Program-made: the position numbers and the translations under genes
Notes under the pieces: generated by a model
Database searches by the model: none
What the model was told of the DNA's origin: nothing
Seen by the model: only the letters and a program-made list of their open reading frames with translations
Assembly (NCBI GenBank): GCA_030618505.1
Contig: JAUXDF010000064.1
Span: 1 to 11,183, forward strand
DNA: 11,183 nucleotides
Source of the DNA: Spongiibacteraceae bacterium
Lineage (GTDB): Bacteria; Pseudomonadota; Gammaproteobacteria; Pseudomonadales; PIVM01
Direction of reading: 5' to 3'
Part shown: one piece after another, positions 1-7,104 of the stretch
How the letters are laid out: every line of letters begins with the position of its first letter
Position numbering within the stretch: the stretch's first letter is position 1

Positions 1-20
1 TTTCGAAAATTAAGTCCGCT

Positions 21-90
21 CCTGGCCAACGCAAATCTAGCTCCTAGGCCTTTTCAAGGCCTTTAAGTCGCAAGATTTGCGTTGACCAGG
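21..90. repeat. 70-base hairpin inside left arm
   Basis: The outer stem is cctggccaacgcaaatct (21-38) against agatttgcgttgaccagg (73-90), with one mismatch. An inner stem, aggcctt/aaggcct, lies around 46-62. Each arm of the larger element is therefore itself a folded unit. The partner copy is at 323-392. Confidence 0.8.
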
Positions 91-104
91 ATCTCTTTGT
101 CTAA

Positions 105-134
105 TTTCTGGATGGGCACGTGCACATCCAGAAA
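105..134. repeat. 30-base near-perfect palindrome at the inner end of the left arm
   Basis: The half-sites are 105-119 (tttctggatgggcac) and 120-134, meeting at a CACGTG centre, with 14 of 15 pairs matching. The same half-site recurs at 273-289 and, inverted, at 292-308. It looks like a junction or recognition unit of the composite element. Confidence 0.8.
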
Positions 135-185
135 CGTTTTTTGTCGTCTTGCCCAAAGCATTCACTGCGTTCACGGGGCAGGCCC

Positions 186-247
186 TCCCTGCGAAGGCAG
201 GGATCCAGTAAGTGTATGAATTCTCTGGATTCCTGCCTTCGCAGGAA
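186..247. repeat. Central REP-like hairpin (GCGAAGGCAGG type)
   Basis: Bases 186-208 and 225-247 form an inverted repeat built around tgcgaaggcag and ctgccttcgca, with about one internal mismatch and a loop of about 16 bases containing gaattc. From memory, this hairpin with a flanking CGTCATTCCTGCGAAGGCAGG consensus is a very common dispersed intergenic repeat in proteobacterial genomes. Its tell-tale spurious translation (CEGRNPE / WIPAFAG) appears here. Its sequence is unrelated to the outer arms, so it is probably a separate repeat nested in the larger element. Confidence 0.75.
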
Positions 248-272
248 TGACGGCAAAAGGAAAAGCATGTTA

Positions 273-308
273 TTTCTGGATGGGCACTAGTTAGTGCCCA
301 TCCAGAAA
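273..308. repeat. 36-base near-perfect palindrome at the inner end of the right arm
   Basis: Half-sites of 17 bases (273-289 and 292-308) are perfectly complementary around a 2-base centre. The half-site tttctggatgggcac is identical to the one at 105-119. It could extrude as a cruciform or fold as a strong RNA hairpin in either direction. Confidence 0.8.
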
Positions 309-322
309 TTAGACGAAGAGAT

Positions 323-392
323 CCTGGCCAGCGCAAATCTTGCGACTTAAAGGCCTTGGAAAGGCCTGGAAGCTAGATTTGCGTTGGCCAGG
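323..392. repeat. 70-base hairpin inside right arm
   Basis: This is the inverted copy of the hairpin at 21-90. Its outer stem cctggccagcgcaaatct (323-340) pairs with agatttgcgttggccagg (375-392) with one mismatch, and it has an inner aggcc/ggcct stem. Differences from the left copy fall partly at paired positions, so the fold is retained. Confidence 0.8.
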
Positions 393-445
393 AGCGGACT
401 TAATTTTCGAAAACTTCCAGTTTCTGGTTAGGCACTAACTAATAA

Positions 446-472
446 GAGCGCTTAACAGGGATGTAAGTGCTC
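446..472 (-). terminator. Possible weak stem-loop terminator downstream of the metallo-hydrolase gene
   Basis: The 9-base arms gagcgctta (446-454) and taagtgctc (464-472) flank a 9-base loop, about 45 bases beyond the stop codon of the minus-strand gene. Read on the minus strand, the stem has one A/C mismatch and is followed by a modest T-rich stretch (ttattagtt). The U tract is poor, so this is a candidate only. The large palindromes further downstream could equally end transcription. Confidence 0.3.
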
Positions 473-516
473 AATAATTTTCATTATCTACAATAGCGTC
501 GAGCTGCCACAATCTT

Positions 517-1350
517 TCAAAACTCAAGTACGAGGCCAACACGATTGGGGCTAACCATTGGCCCCAGGGCATTAACGAGATTTAGTGTTGATTGAAACCC
601 TGTGCAATGACCCACCACCATTTTTTCTACACCAAAGCCTTGAAGGTGTTTAATAATCTTAGTCATTTTTGGCTGGTCGGCATGCATTAAGTGCAGGCCG
701 CCGATCACCGCATGTATTTTATCTCGACCGGTTAATTCCACGACATGATGCAGCGTGTTAATGATACCCCGGTGCGCGCAACCCAGAATTACCACTGAGC
801 CCTTGTCAGTATCGAGTATCAATGCCCGGTCATCGGCTATGGTATCAAGGGTTTCCTGGTCTTTTTGACCCTTAAAAAAAATCGTTTCAATATCTTCAAA
901 ATCCGTTTTCATTGGGATTGTTCCGGTGGTAATGATGCCGGGCACAATCTCCATTGAGTTCTTGGAGAGGTGGCAGTGAATACCGCCGCCCTCAAGAGCA
1001 GCGCGGTCTCGGTCGACACCGATAGGAATAAAACCTTGACCCAGGTTTGCCAGTTTGCGATCAAATACATCAGGGTGAGCAAATAGGCTGAAAGATTGGT
1101 TGCGGGCGAGCAGGTGAGTTAAACCGCCGGCATGGTCGAAGTGGCCATGACTTAACACCACATGGCTGACTTCGCCAAGGTTAATGCCAAGCGCGTCGGC
1201 ATTTGCTGTCAGGCAAAGCCCCTGTCCAAGGTCGAAGAGAACTTTGTAGTCATCTGTCTCGATAAGAAAAGATAGGCCGTGCTCTGCAAGGAGGGGAGCC
1301 AGTCCTTGTGGAACGGTATTTTCTACCACGGTGGTGATCTTAAATTTCAT
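517..1350 (-). CDS. MBL-fold metallo-hydrolase (COG1237-like)
   Basis: A 277-residue soluble metallo-beta-lactamase-fold hydrolase with no signal peptide. The metal-binding motif HxHxDH is at residues 68-73 (SHGHFDHAGG). Further family landmarks are GCAHRGIINTL (190-200), GGLHL (217-221) and VVGHCTGF (246-253), the pattern of the COG1237 branch. Databases often name that branch '7,8-dihydropterin-6-methyl-4-(beta-D-ribofuranosyl)aminobenzene-5'-phosphate synthase' after an archaeal enzyme. That activity is doubtful in bacteria, and the substrate here is unknown. The ATG is preceded by GAGAAAG at a reasonable distance, and the N-terminus runs straight into the first beta strand. It is transcribed divergently from flhA, and nothing ties it to motility. 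Confidence 0.9.
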   Translation of the reverse strand: MKFKITTVVENTVPQGLAPLLAEHGLSFLIETDDYKVLFDLGQGLCLTANADALGINLGEVSHVVLSHGHFDHAGGLTHLLARNQSFSLFAHPDVFDRKLANLGQGFIPIGVDRDRAALEGGGIHCHLSKNSMEIVPGIITTGTIPMKTDFEDIETIFFKGQKDQETLDTIADDRALILDTDKGSVVILGCAHRGIINTLHHVVELTGRDKIHAVIGGLHLMHADQPKMTKIIKHLQGFGVEKMVVGHCTGFQSTLNLVNALGPMVSPNRVGLVLEF

Positions 1351-1437
1351 TGCGCTTTCTCGCCGGTAGATAAGACAGTAGGCATTTAGTGGTTCTACCA
1401 GTCTACCTTAAAAACTATTTTCAAAACCGACCAAAAT

Positions 1438-1453
1438 AGGAGAGATTCTTGCA
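1438..1453 (+). promoter_or_regulatory. Candidate sigma-54 (-24/-12) promoter for flhA
   Basis: AGGAGA-N5-TTGCA has the obligatory GG (1439-1440) and GC (1451-1452) separated by exactly 10 bases, with a perfect TTGCA -12 element. The -24 element matches the TGGCAC consensus only at GG. A start site about 12 bases downstream would give a leader of roughly 70 bases before flhA. Pseudomonas flhA is known to be driven by RpoN with FleQ, so the placement fits. The rest of the 182-base divergent gap shows no other convincing promoter or operator. No good Shine-Dalgarno sequence precedes the flhA ATG. Confidence 0.45.
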
Positions 1454-1532
1454 GGGCTGTCTGTTAACAAGAAAACCGTCAATATTTCGTGCGGTCAATA
1501 AATAGTCACTCGCTGGATTAAGTAGTTAAATA

Positions 1533-3659
1533 ATGGCTGAAAGCAGTATTACTAATAACCCTGGGTTTTCAATGCGGGCCGTACTCAATGGCAACCTCGG
1601 TGTGCCGTTTCTGCTCTTGGTTATGCTGGCGATGATGACCTTGCCGGTCCCGCCTTTTCTGCTTGATGTATTTTTCACTTTTAATATCACTTTAGCTATC
1701 GTCGTTTTACTGGTTGCCGTTTACTCATTAAGGCCACTGGATTTTGCTGTTTTTCCCACCGTTTTGCTTGTGGCGACCTTGCTGCGCCTCGCTCTGAATG
1801 TTGCCTCCACGCGGGTCGTTTTACTTGAGGGACACAATGGCGGAGATGCGGCCGGACAGGTTATTAAATCCTTTGGTGAAGTGGTTGTCGGTGGTAATTA
1901 TGCGGTTGGTTTGATTGTGTTTTTGATTCTGATGATTATCAATTTTGTGGTTGTTACCAAGGGTGCCGGGCGTATCTCCGAGGTAAGTGCGCGCTTTACC
2001 CTGGATGCCATGCCGGGCAAGCAGATGGCGATTGATGCCGATTTGAATTCCGGGCTGATTGGGCAGGATGAGGCGAAGCTCAGGCGGGAGGAGGTTGCGT
2101 CAGAAGCAGACTTTTACGGTTCAATGGATGGTGCCAGCAAGTTTGTCAGAGGTGATGCTATTGCCGGTATTTTGATATTGGTGATCAATATTATTGGCGG
2201 TCTGGGTATTGGCATGATTCAGCATGATCTGGAGTTTGAGAACGCACTGCAGATCTACACCTTATTGACTATCGGTGATGGCCTGGTGGCACAGATCCCT
2301 TCGTTATTATTGTCTACCTCAGCGGCCATCATGGTGACTCGGGTGAGTACATCAAAGGATATGGGCGAGCAGGTGATGGGGCAGATGTTTAACTCACCAC
2401 GTGCCTTGGTGGTGGCTGCAGTGATTATTGCCATTATGGGGCTTGTTCCCGGTATGCCGCATTTCTCGTTTTTACTGCTTGCGTCAATGGCCGCAGGCGG
2501 CGCGTATTTGATTCATAACAAGAAGAAGCAGGTACAAACTAAAACAACCGAGGAAAAACAGCAGGAAGAGCAAAAAATTGCTGAACAGCCCCCCGTTGTT
2601 GAAGCGCCAGAACTGGGCTGGGATGACGTCCAGCCCGTTGATATGATCGGCTTGGAGGTCGGGTATCGTTTGATTCCTTTGGTTGATAAAACGCAAGGCG
2701 GTGAGTTGCTCGGACGCATTAAAGGGATTAGGAAAAAACTATCACAGGAGATTGGTTTTCTGATCCCCTCGGTGCATATTCGTGACAACCTTGATCTGGC
2801 ACCCAATGCCTATCGAATTACCTTGATGGGGGTCGATGCTGGTGAAGCCGAGGTGCACCCTGGTAGAGAGTTGGCTATAAATCCGGGGCAGGTGTTTGGC
2901 AAGGTTGAGGGAGTCGAGACTAAAGACCCCGCCTTTGGCCTGGATGCAACCTGGATAGAATCGTCGCAGAAGGATCAGGCTCAGACGCTCGGTTTTACCG
3001 TTGTTGATAACAGTACTGTAATCGCCACTCATATGAATCAGGTGGTACAGCGTCATGTTCATGAGCTGCTAGGGCATGAAGAAGTTCAGCACCTCTTGGA
3101 CAAGTTGGCCAAGACTTCACCGAAATTGGTGGAGGAGCTGGTGCCTAATACCATTTCCCACGCCATGTTTTTAAAGGTGTTGAAAAACCTCTTAAAAGAA
3201 CAGGTGCCAATCAGGGATATTCGCACTATCGCCGAAGCTTTGGCGGCCAACGCTACAAAGAGTCAAGATCCTGTCGCGCTTACCAGTGCCGTTCGTGAAG
3301 CTCTGAGTCGCTCTATCGTGCAGGGTATAGCGGGAAATGATGCCGAACTGCCTGTCATCACCCTTGATGCGGGGGTGGAACAGTTGTTGCTTAAGTCAGT
3401 GCAGCAAGCAAAACAGACGGGTAATGCCGAAGATGATGTAGTGCTTGAGCCAGGGATGATTGAGAAGTTGCAAAGCTCTATTACTGAGGCGGCACAAAAA
3501 CAGGAAATGGCGGGTAAGACAGCGATATTGCTGGTGTCAGCGCCGATCAGAACATTGTTGGCAAAGTTTGTTCGATACAGCAGTTCTGAAATTTCGGTGC
3601 TTTCCTATAACGAAATCCCGGATAACAAACAAATTACTATTGAGGCTGTTGTTGCATAA
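1533..3659 (+). CDS. flhA: Flagellar type III export gate protein FlhA
   Basis: FlhA is the inner-membrane export-gate component that, with FlhB and FliPQR, passes rod, hook and filament subunits through the flagellar basal body using the proton motive force. The 708-residue protein fits the usual ~690-710. The N-terminal half holds several hydrophobic segments (about 22-65, 72-95, 120-142, 210-230, 245-268, 290-328). Between them lies the FHIPEP-type cytoplasmic loop (RISEVSARFTLDAMPGKQMA, 147-166) and RGDAIAG containing Asp208, the position implicated in proton-coupled export in Salmonella. A charged Lys/Gln/Glu linker (329-350) leads to the cytosolic C-terminal domain, which docks chaperone-substrate complexes. 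The start is chosen because NLGVPFLLLVMLAMM aligns with relatives at this distance, although the ribosome site is weak. It is the first gene of the plus-strand flagellar block. Confidence 0.97.
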   Translation: MAESSITNNPGFSMRAVLNGNLGVPFLLLVMLAMMTLPVPPFLLDVFFTFNITLAIVVLLVAVYSLRPLDFAVFPTVLLVATLLRLALNVASTRVVLLEGHNGGDAAGQVIKSFGEVVVGGNYAVGLIVFLILMIINFVVVTKGAGRISEVSARFTLDAMPGKQMAIDADLNSGLIGQDEAKLRREEVASEADFYGSMDGASKFVRGDAIAGILILVINIIGGLGIGMIQHDLEFENALQIYTLLTIGDGLVAQIPSLLLSTSAAIMVTRVSTSKDMGEQVMGQMFNSPRALVVAAVIIAIMGLVPGMPHFSFLLLASMAAGGAYLIHNKKKQVQTKTTEEKQQEEQKIAEQPPVVEAPELGWDDVQPVDMIGLEVGYRLIPLVDKTQGGELLGRIKGIRKKLSQEIGFLIPSVHIRDNLDLAPNAYRITLMGVDAGEAEVHPGRELAINPGQVFGKVEGVETKDPAFGLDATWIESSQKDQAQTLGFTVVDNSTVIATHMNQVVQRHVHELLGHEEVQHLLDKLAKTSPKLVEELVPNTISHAMFLKVLKNLLKEQVPIRDIRTIAEALAANATKSQDPVALTSAVREALSRSIVQGIAGNDAELPVITLDAGVEQLLLKSVQQAKQTGNAEDDVVLEPGMIEKLQSSITEAAQKQEMAGKTAILLVSAPIRTLLAKFVRYSSSEISVLSYNEIPDNKQITIEAVVA

Positions 3660-3749
3660 GGATAGTTGCACGCAAGGCCAAGGGCTAAGCCCCCAGTAGA
3701 CCATAACTATTAAGATAACTGTCGAGACAGGTACTAGAGGAAAATACCC

Positions 3750-5342
3750 ATGCAAGCAAAGAAAGTCGTAGCGAAAAATATGCGCGCGGCCTTGCAAATT
3801 ATCAGCGAGGAGCTTGGTCCGGATACGATTATTCTCTCCAATAAAAAGGTGCCTGAAGGGATAGAGTTAATCTGTTCGATGGATCCTGCTTACCTTGATG
3901 ATTCTCGCCTGGTTCAGCGTCGTGCTGAGCGTGCGGCGAATGAGGCGGCTGATCTGCAGGGGTTGGCAGCGAAAAATACGGTATCAAAGCCGAAACCAGC
4001 GCCAAAAGCTGTCTCGCCAATTTCTCCCTTAGCAAAAGAGTTGGAGGCGATGCAAAGCGAGGCAAAACGAAAGGCTCGGCAGATCAGAGCGAGATTACAG
4101 CGAAAATCTGTACTCGAGCAGTCTCAGACTCGGACAATGGAAAGTGAGCCTGCATCGATTAGTGACGTCGACTTGCCTCAGTCGCTACCTCACTCCCAGC
4201 CCCAGGGGCAAAATTTTAAGGCGCGCATAGAGGAGGCCAGTCAAGCTGATTCTGCTTCAAGCGTAATGCAGGAACATCCCTCCTCGGAAGTTCCTGATCA
4301 AGATGTAGTCGAAACAGAAAATGTCAGAAAACTGGTTCAATCCGCAGTTGCTCTTCATATGGCAGAGGAGAGTAGAGTCGCGGCTGGCACCAATAATGCC
4401 AATGATCAAATGTTAACTTCGCTTAAGTCTGAACTGAATGCCATGCGGCAGTTAATTCAGCATCAATTAGGTGGTGCTGCCTGGAGCTCCTTTAATGATA
4501 ACAACCCTCAACAGGCATTGATTTGGCGAAGGCTCAATCAGCTGGGTATCAGTTCTGCGGTGATGCGCGAATTGCTTTCAAGCCTTGATGTGGATTTGTC
4601 TGCAGAGGAGGCCTGGCTCAAGGTACTGACGGAATTTGGCCGACGTATTACCGTCTGGAATCATGATATCGTCGAGCAGGGTGGGGTGCATGCTTTTGTT
4701 GGCCCAACCGGTGTTGGCAAAACCACGACGATTGGTAAACTTGCCGTTCAGCATGTACTTAAACACGGTAATAAGAGCCTTGCTCTGGTAACGCTGGATA
4801 CTCACCGTATTGCCGCTAATGAACAGCTGCGCACATTTGGTCGTATTCTCGATGTGCCGGTTAAGGTACTTGATAAAGCCGAAGACCTGGGGCTGGCTTT
4901 GCATGGTTTGCGGAAAAAAACGCTGATTTTAATTGATACCGCCGGTTTGAGCGCAGATGATCCACGTTTGGAAAAGCAGCTTGAAGCACTCAATCAGCTC
5001 AAAGCAAAGGTCAATACGCATATAGTCTTATCAACGACCGCGCAACAATCGGTCATTGAGCGAGCCTATGAAAATTACAAAGCCTGTGGTTTGAAGAGCT
5101 GTGTATTGAGCAAGCTGGATGAAACTGCCAGCCTCGGTGGTGCGTTGAGCATGGTCATTCAGCAAAATCTGCCGCTGAGCTACACTACCAACGGACAAAA
5201 AATACCGGAAGATATCAGTGCGGCAAAAGGCAGTGCTCTGGTTACAGCAGCGGTAAAGCTGGGGCGGGGCGTGTCGTTGGATGAGGATATGATGGCAGAC
5301 CAGTTTGCCCAGACATGGCCAGAGGAGGCTATTTCTGCTTAG
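3750..5342 (+). CDS. flhF: Flagellar biosynthesis SRP-type GTPase FlhF
   Basis: FlhF is a signal-recognition-particle-family GTPase that marks the cell pole where a flagellum is built. The 530 residues comprise an N-terminal B domain (MQAKKVVAKNMRAALQIISE), a long charged Ala/Gln/Ser linker (about 55-220) and a C-terminal NG GTPase domain. Visible motifs are the P loop GPTGVGKTT (318-326), DTHRIAANEQLRTFG (350-364), DTAG (396-399), SKLDE (454-458) and GQKIPEDI (482-489). The G4 motif has Ser in place of the usual Thr, a conservative change. The ATG has AGAGGA 8 bases upstream. It starts 90 bases after flhA, and I see no terminator or clear promoter in that gap. Its partner FleN/FlhG follows directly. 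Confidence 0.96.
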   Translation: MQAKKVVAKNMRAALQIISEELGPDTIILSNKKVPEGIELICSMDPAYLDDSRLVQRRAERAANEAADLQGLAAKNTVSKPKPAPKAVSPISPLAKELEAMQSEAKRKARQIRARLQRKSVLEQSQTRTMESEPASISDVDLPQSLPHSQPQGQNFKARIEEASQADSASSVMQEHPSSEVPDQDVVETENVRKLVQSAVALHMAEESRVAAGTNNANDQMLTSLKSELNAMRQLIQHQLGGAAWSSFNDNNPQQALIWRRLNQLGISSAVMRELLSSLDVDLSAEEAWLKVLTEFGRRITVWNHDIVEQGGVHAFVGPTGVGKTTTIGKLAVQHVLKHGNKSLALVTLDTHRIAANEQLRTFGRILDVPVKVLDKAEDLGLALHGLRKKTLILIDTAGLSADDPRLEKQLEALNQLKAKVNTHIVLSTTAQQSVIERAYENYKACGLKSCVLSKLDETASLGGALSMVIQQNLPLSYTTNGQKIPEDISAAKGSALVTAAVKLGRGVSLDEDMMADQFAQTWPEEAISA

Positions 5343-5472
5343 CCAATGGGCACTTTTTTCAGATAAACGTCTAAAATTAAACAGATAGTGTTATTTCATC
5401 GGTCTTTAATGTTAAAACAAGGCTACAATAAGTCTATAAAAGCTATAGAAATTATAGGAGTAGCTCGTCGTA

Positions 5473-6300
5473 ATGAGTAACCATCCAGTACAAGTCGTGG
5501 CTGTTACCGGCGGCAAAGGTGGTGTTGGTAAAACCAATGTATCTATCAACCTGAGTTTGGCCCTGGCTGAAATGGGGCGTCGTGTCGCTTTGCTGGATGC
5601 CGATCTGGGTCTTGCGAATATTGATGTATTGTTGGGTTTGTCGACCAAAAACAATTTGGCCGATGTGCTCGATGGCAACGCGTCCCTGGATGAAATTATG
5701 CTCAAGGGCCCTGGGGGTATTCGAATTATTCCTGCCTCCTCTGGCACCCAGTCGATGGCCTCTTTGAGTCAGCAGCAACATGCTGGTTTGATTCATGCCT
5801 TTAGTGATATTGGCGAGCAAATTGATGTGCTGATTATCGATACTGCAGCGGGTATATCGGATACCGTGGTAAGTTTCGTGCGTGCGGCGCAGGAAGTACT
5901 GGTAGTGGTTTGTGATGAGCCGACTTCAATAACTGATGCGTATGCGCTGATTAAATTGCTTAATCGTGATTACGATATGTTTCGTTTTCGTGTGCTGGCT
6001 AATATGACCCGCAATGTTCAGGAAGGGCAAAAGCTGTTTAATAAATTGACCACGGTGACAGACCGTTTTCTGGATGTCACCTTGCAGTATGTCGGGCAGA
6101 TTCCTTTTGACGAAAGTGTTCGAAAAGCAGTGCAGAAACAGAAGGCGGTTTATCAGATGTCGCCAAGGTCAAAAGCATCAGTGGCTTTTCGGGCACTTGC
6201 CCAGAAAGTCGATGTTTGGCCTATTCCCTCTAGTCCTCGCGGTCACTTGGAGTTTTTTGTCGAGCGCCTGGTGCAACCGGTGCACGAGCCTGAGCAGTGA
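5473..6300 (+). CDS. fleN: Flagellar number regulator FleN/FlhG (MinD-like ATPase)
   Basis: A 275-residue ParA/MinD-family ATPase that limits flagellar number. In Pseudomonas, FleN does this by restraining the master activator FleQ; in other bacteria FlhG stimulates FlhF GTPase. The deviant Walker A motif GKGGVGKT is at 14-21, the switch I region DADLGLANIDVLLG at 42-55 and Walker B/switch II LIIDTAAGISD at 120-130. The C-terminal end GHLEFFVERLV is typical of FleN and may form the membrane-targeting or regulatory helix. AGGAG lies 12 bases upstream of the ATG, a rather long spacing. An in-frame TAG at 5461-5463 prevents an upstream extension. The 130-base gap after flhF contains AT-rich sequence with a TACAAT hexamer but no convincing full promoter. 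Confidence 0.95.
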   Translation: MSNHPVQVVAVTGGKGGVGKTNVSINLSLALAEMGRRVALLDADLGLANIDVLLGLSTKNNLADVLDGNASLDEIMLKGPGGIRIIPASSGTQSMASLSQQQHAGLIHAFSDIGEQIDVLIIDTAAGISDTVVSFVRAAQEVLVVVCDEPTSITDAYALIKLLNRDYDMFRFRVLANMTRNVQEGQKLFNKLTTVTDRFLDVTLQYVGQIPFDESVRKAVQKQKAVYQMSPRSKASVAFRALAQKVDVWPIPSSPRGHLEFFVERLVQPVHEPEQ

Positions 6301-7037
6301 CCGTTGTTAACGGACTGACTATGTATAGTGAAGTTCAGTCAGATTCTTTTGATGAGTTAGTGGAGCGCTACGCTTCGCTGGTGAAGCGTATCGCCCATCA
6401 TTTGATGTTGCGTATGCCTGCCAGTGTGCTGGTTGAAGATCTTATGCAGGCGGGTATGATCGGCCTGCTTGAAGCTGCTCGTAACTACGATGCTGCCAAG
6501 GGCGCGAGCTTTGAAACCTATGCCGGAATTCGTATTCGTGGATCGATGATCGACGAAGTACGCCGAGGTGACTGGGTGCCGCGCTCGGTTCATCGTAATG
6601 CGCGTCGTGTGTCCGATGCGATTAAGGCGGTGGAGGCACGGTCTGGCCATGATGCCGGCGACCAGGAAATCGCCAGTGAGCTGGGTGTTGATATCCAGGA
6701 ATACAACAAAATGCTGCAGGACTCCTCAAGCAGCCGTCTTTTTAGTTTTGATGACCTGGGAACGACTGAGGACGGCAGTGGTAGTGAAAGGATTGCAGGT
6801 GATTCTCCTAATCCCCTGGATGAACTGCACAAGGGAGCCTTACGCGAAAATCTGGCGCAATCGATTTCCCAGTTGCCCGAAAGAGAGCGAATGGTTCTGG
6901 CGCTTTATTATAATGAAGAGCTTAACCTGAAGGAAATTGGTTTGGTGCTTGGTGTCAGCGAGTCACGCGTTAGCCAGATTCACTCTCAGGCCGCGCAAAG
7001 GTTGCGCTCAAGAATGTCTGATTGGCGAGTGAGTTAG
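6297..7037 (+). CDS. fliA: Flagellar sigma factor FliA (sigma-28)
   Basis: FliA directs RNA polymerase to late flagellar and chemotaxis genes and is held by the anti-sigma factor FlgM until the hook is complete. The 246 residues contain region 2 (EDLMQAGMIGLLEAARNYD and FETYAGIRIRGSMIDEVRRG), region 3 (about 95-130) and region 4 with a helix-turn-helix (LNLKEIGLVLGVSESRVSQIHSQAA). The chosen start is a GTG at 6297 that overlaps the fleN TGA stop (GTGA). The resulting N-terminus MTVVNGLTMYS parallels the annotated Pseudomonas protein. The alternative is the ATG at 6321 (238 residues). Neither start has a strong Shine-Dalgarno sequence, which points to translational coupling with fleN. Confidence 0.95.
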   Translation: MTVVNGLTMYSEVQSDSFDELVERYASLVKRIAHHLMLRMPASVLVEDLMQAGMIGLLEAARNYDAAKGASFETYAGIRIRGSMIDEVRRGDWVPRSVHRNARRVSDAIKAVEARSGHDAGDQEIASELGVDIQEYNKMLQDSSSSRLFSFDDLGTTEDGSGSERIAGDSPNPLDELHKGALRENLAQSISQLPERERMVLALYYNEELNLKEIGLVLGVSESRVSQIHSQAAQRLRSRMSDWRVS

Positions 7038-7104
7038 CACCTCTATAGAACAGAAAGTGTTCAAAGCTTAAATGCTTGCCAAATCCTCTCCTTGCCCCGT
7101 TTCC

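Larger units (their letters stand above)
1..412. repeat. Nested palindromic intergenic element with 119-base inverted arms
   Basis: Bases 1-119 and 294-412 are reverse complements of each other, register i pairing with 413-i throughout. I counted 6 mismatches in 119 positions and no indels. The arms flank a different 174-base core that carries further palindromes. No protein is encoded: the only long open frame here, on the minus strand, is a translation of the palindromes. The architecture resembles a MITE-like or compound REP-type element, but no transposase is present and no target-site duplication can be judged, because the left end coincides with the window edge. It lies beyond the 3' end of the metallo-hydrolase gene and could act as a transcription barrier. 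The structure is read directly; the mobile-element interpretation is inference. Confidence 0.85.

Noticed and set aside
37..336. 99-residue minus-strand open frame in the repeat element
   Set aside because: It runs through the palindromes, and its peptide contains the familiar spurious repeat translation CEGRNPE / WIPAFAG. There is no ribosome site and no plausible protein fold.
1..412. CRISPR array or integron attC array
   Set aside because: The repeats are inverted, few and unequally spaced, and no cas, integrase or cassette genes are present.
3684..3696. agggctaagcccc inverted repeat after flhA as a terminator
   Set aside because: The stem is only four to five pairs and no T run follows, so read-through into flhF is more likely.
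3730..3738. GGTACTAGA before flhF, also found at 7270-7278 before cheY
   Set aside because: A nine-base match between two gaps is expected by chance fairly often, and its distance to the gene start differs between the two sites.
5423..5445. TACAAT and TATAAA hexamers before fleN as sigma-70 promoters
   Set aside because: Neither has a recognisable -35 element at 16-18 bases in this AT-rich gap.
7063..7087. Possible sigma-28 promoter (tcaaag ... gccaaat)
   Set aside because: The boxes resemble TAAAG and GCCGATAA but the spacing is about three bases too short and the -10 match is partial.
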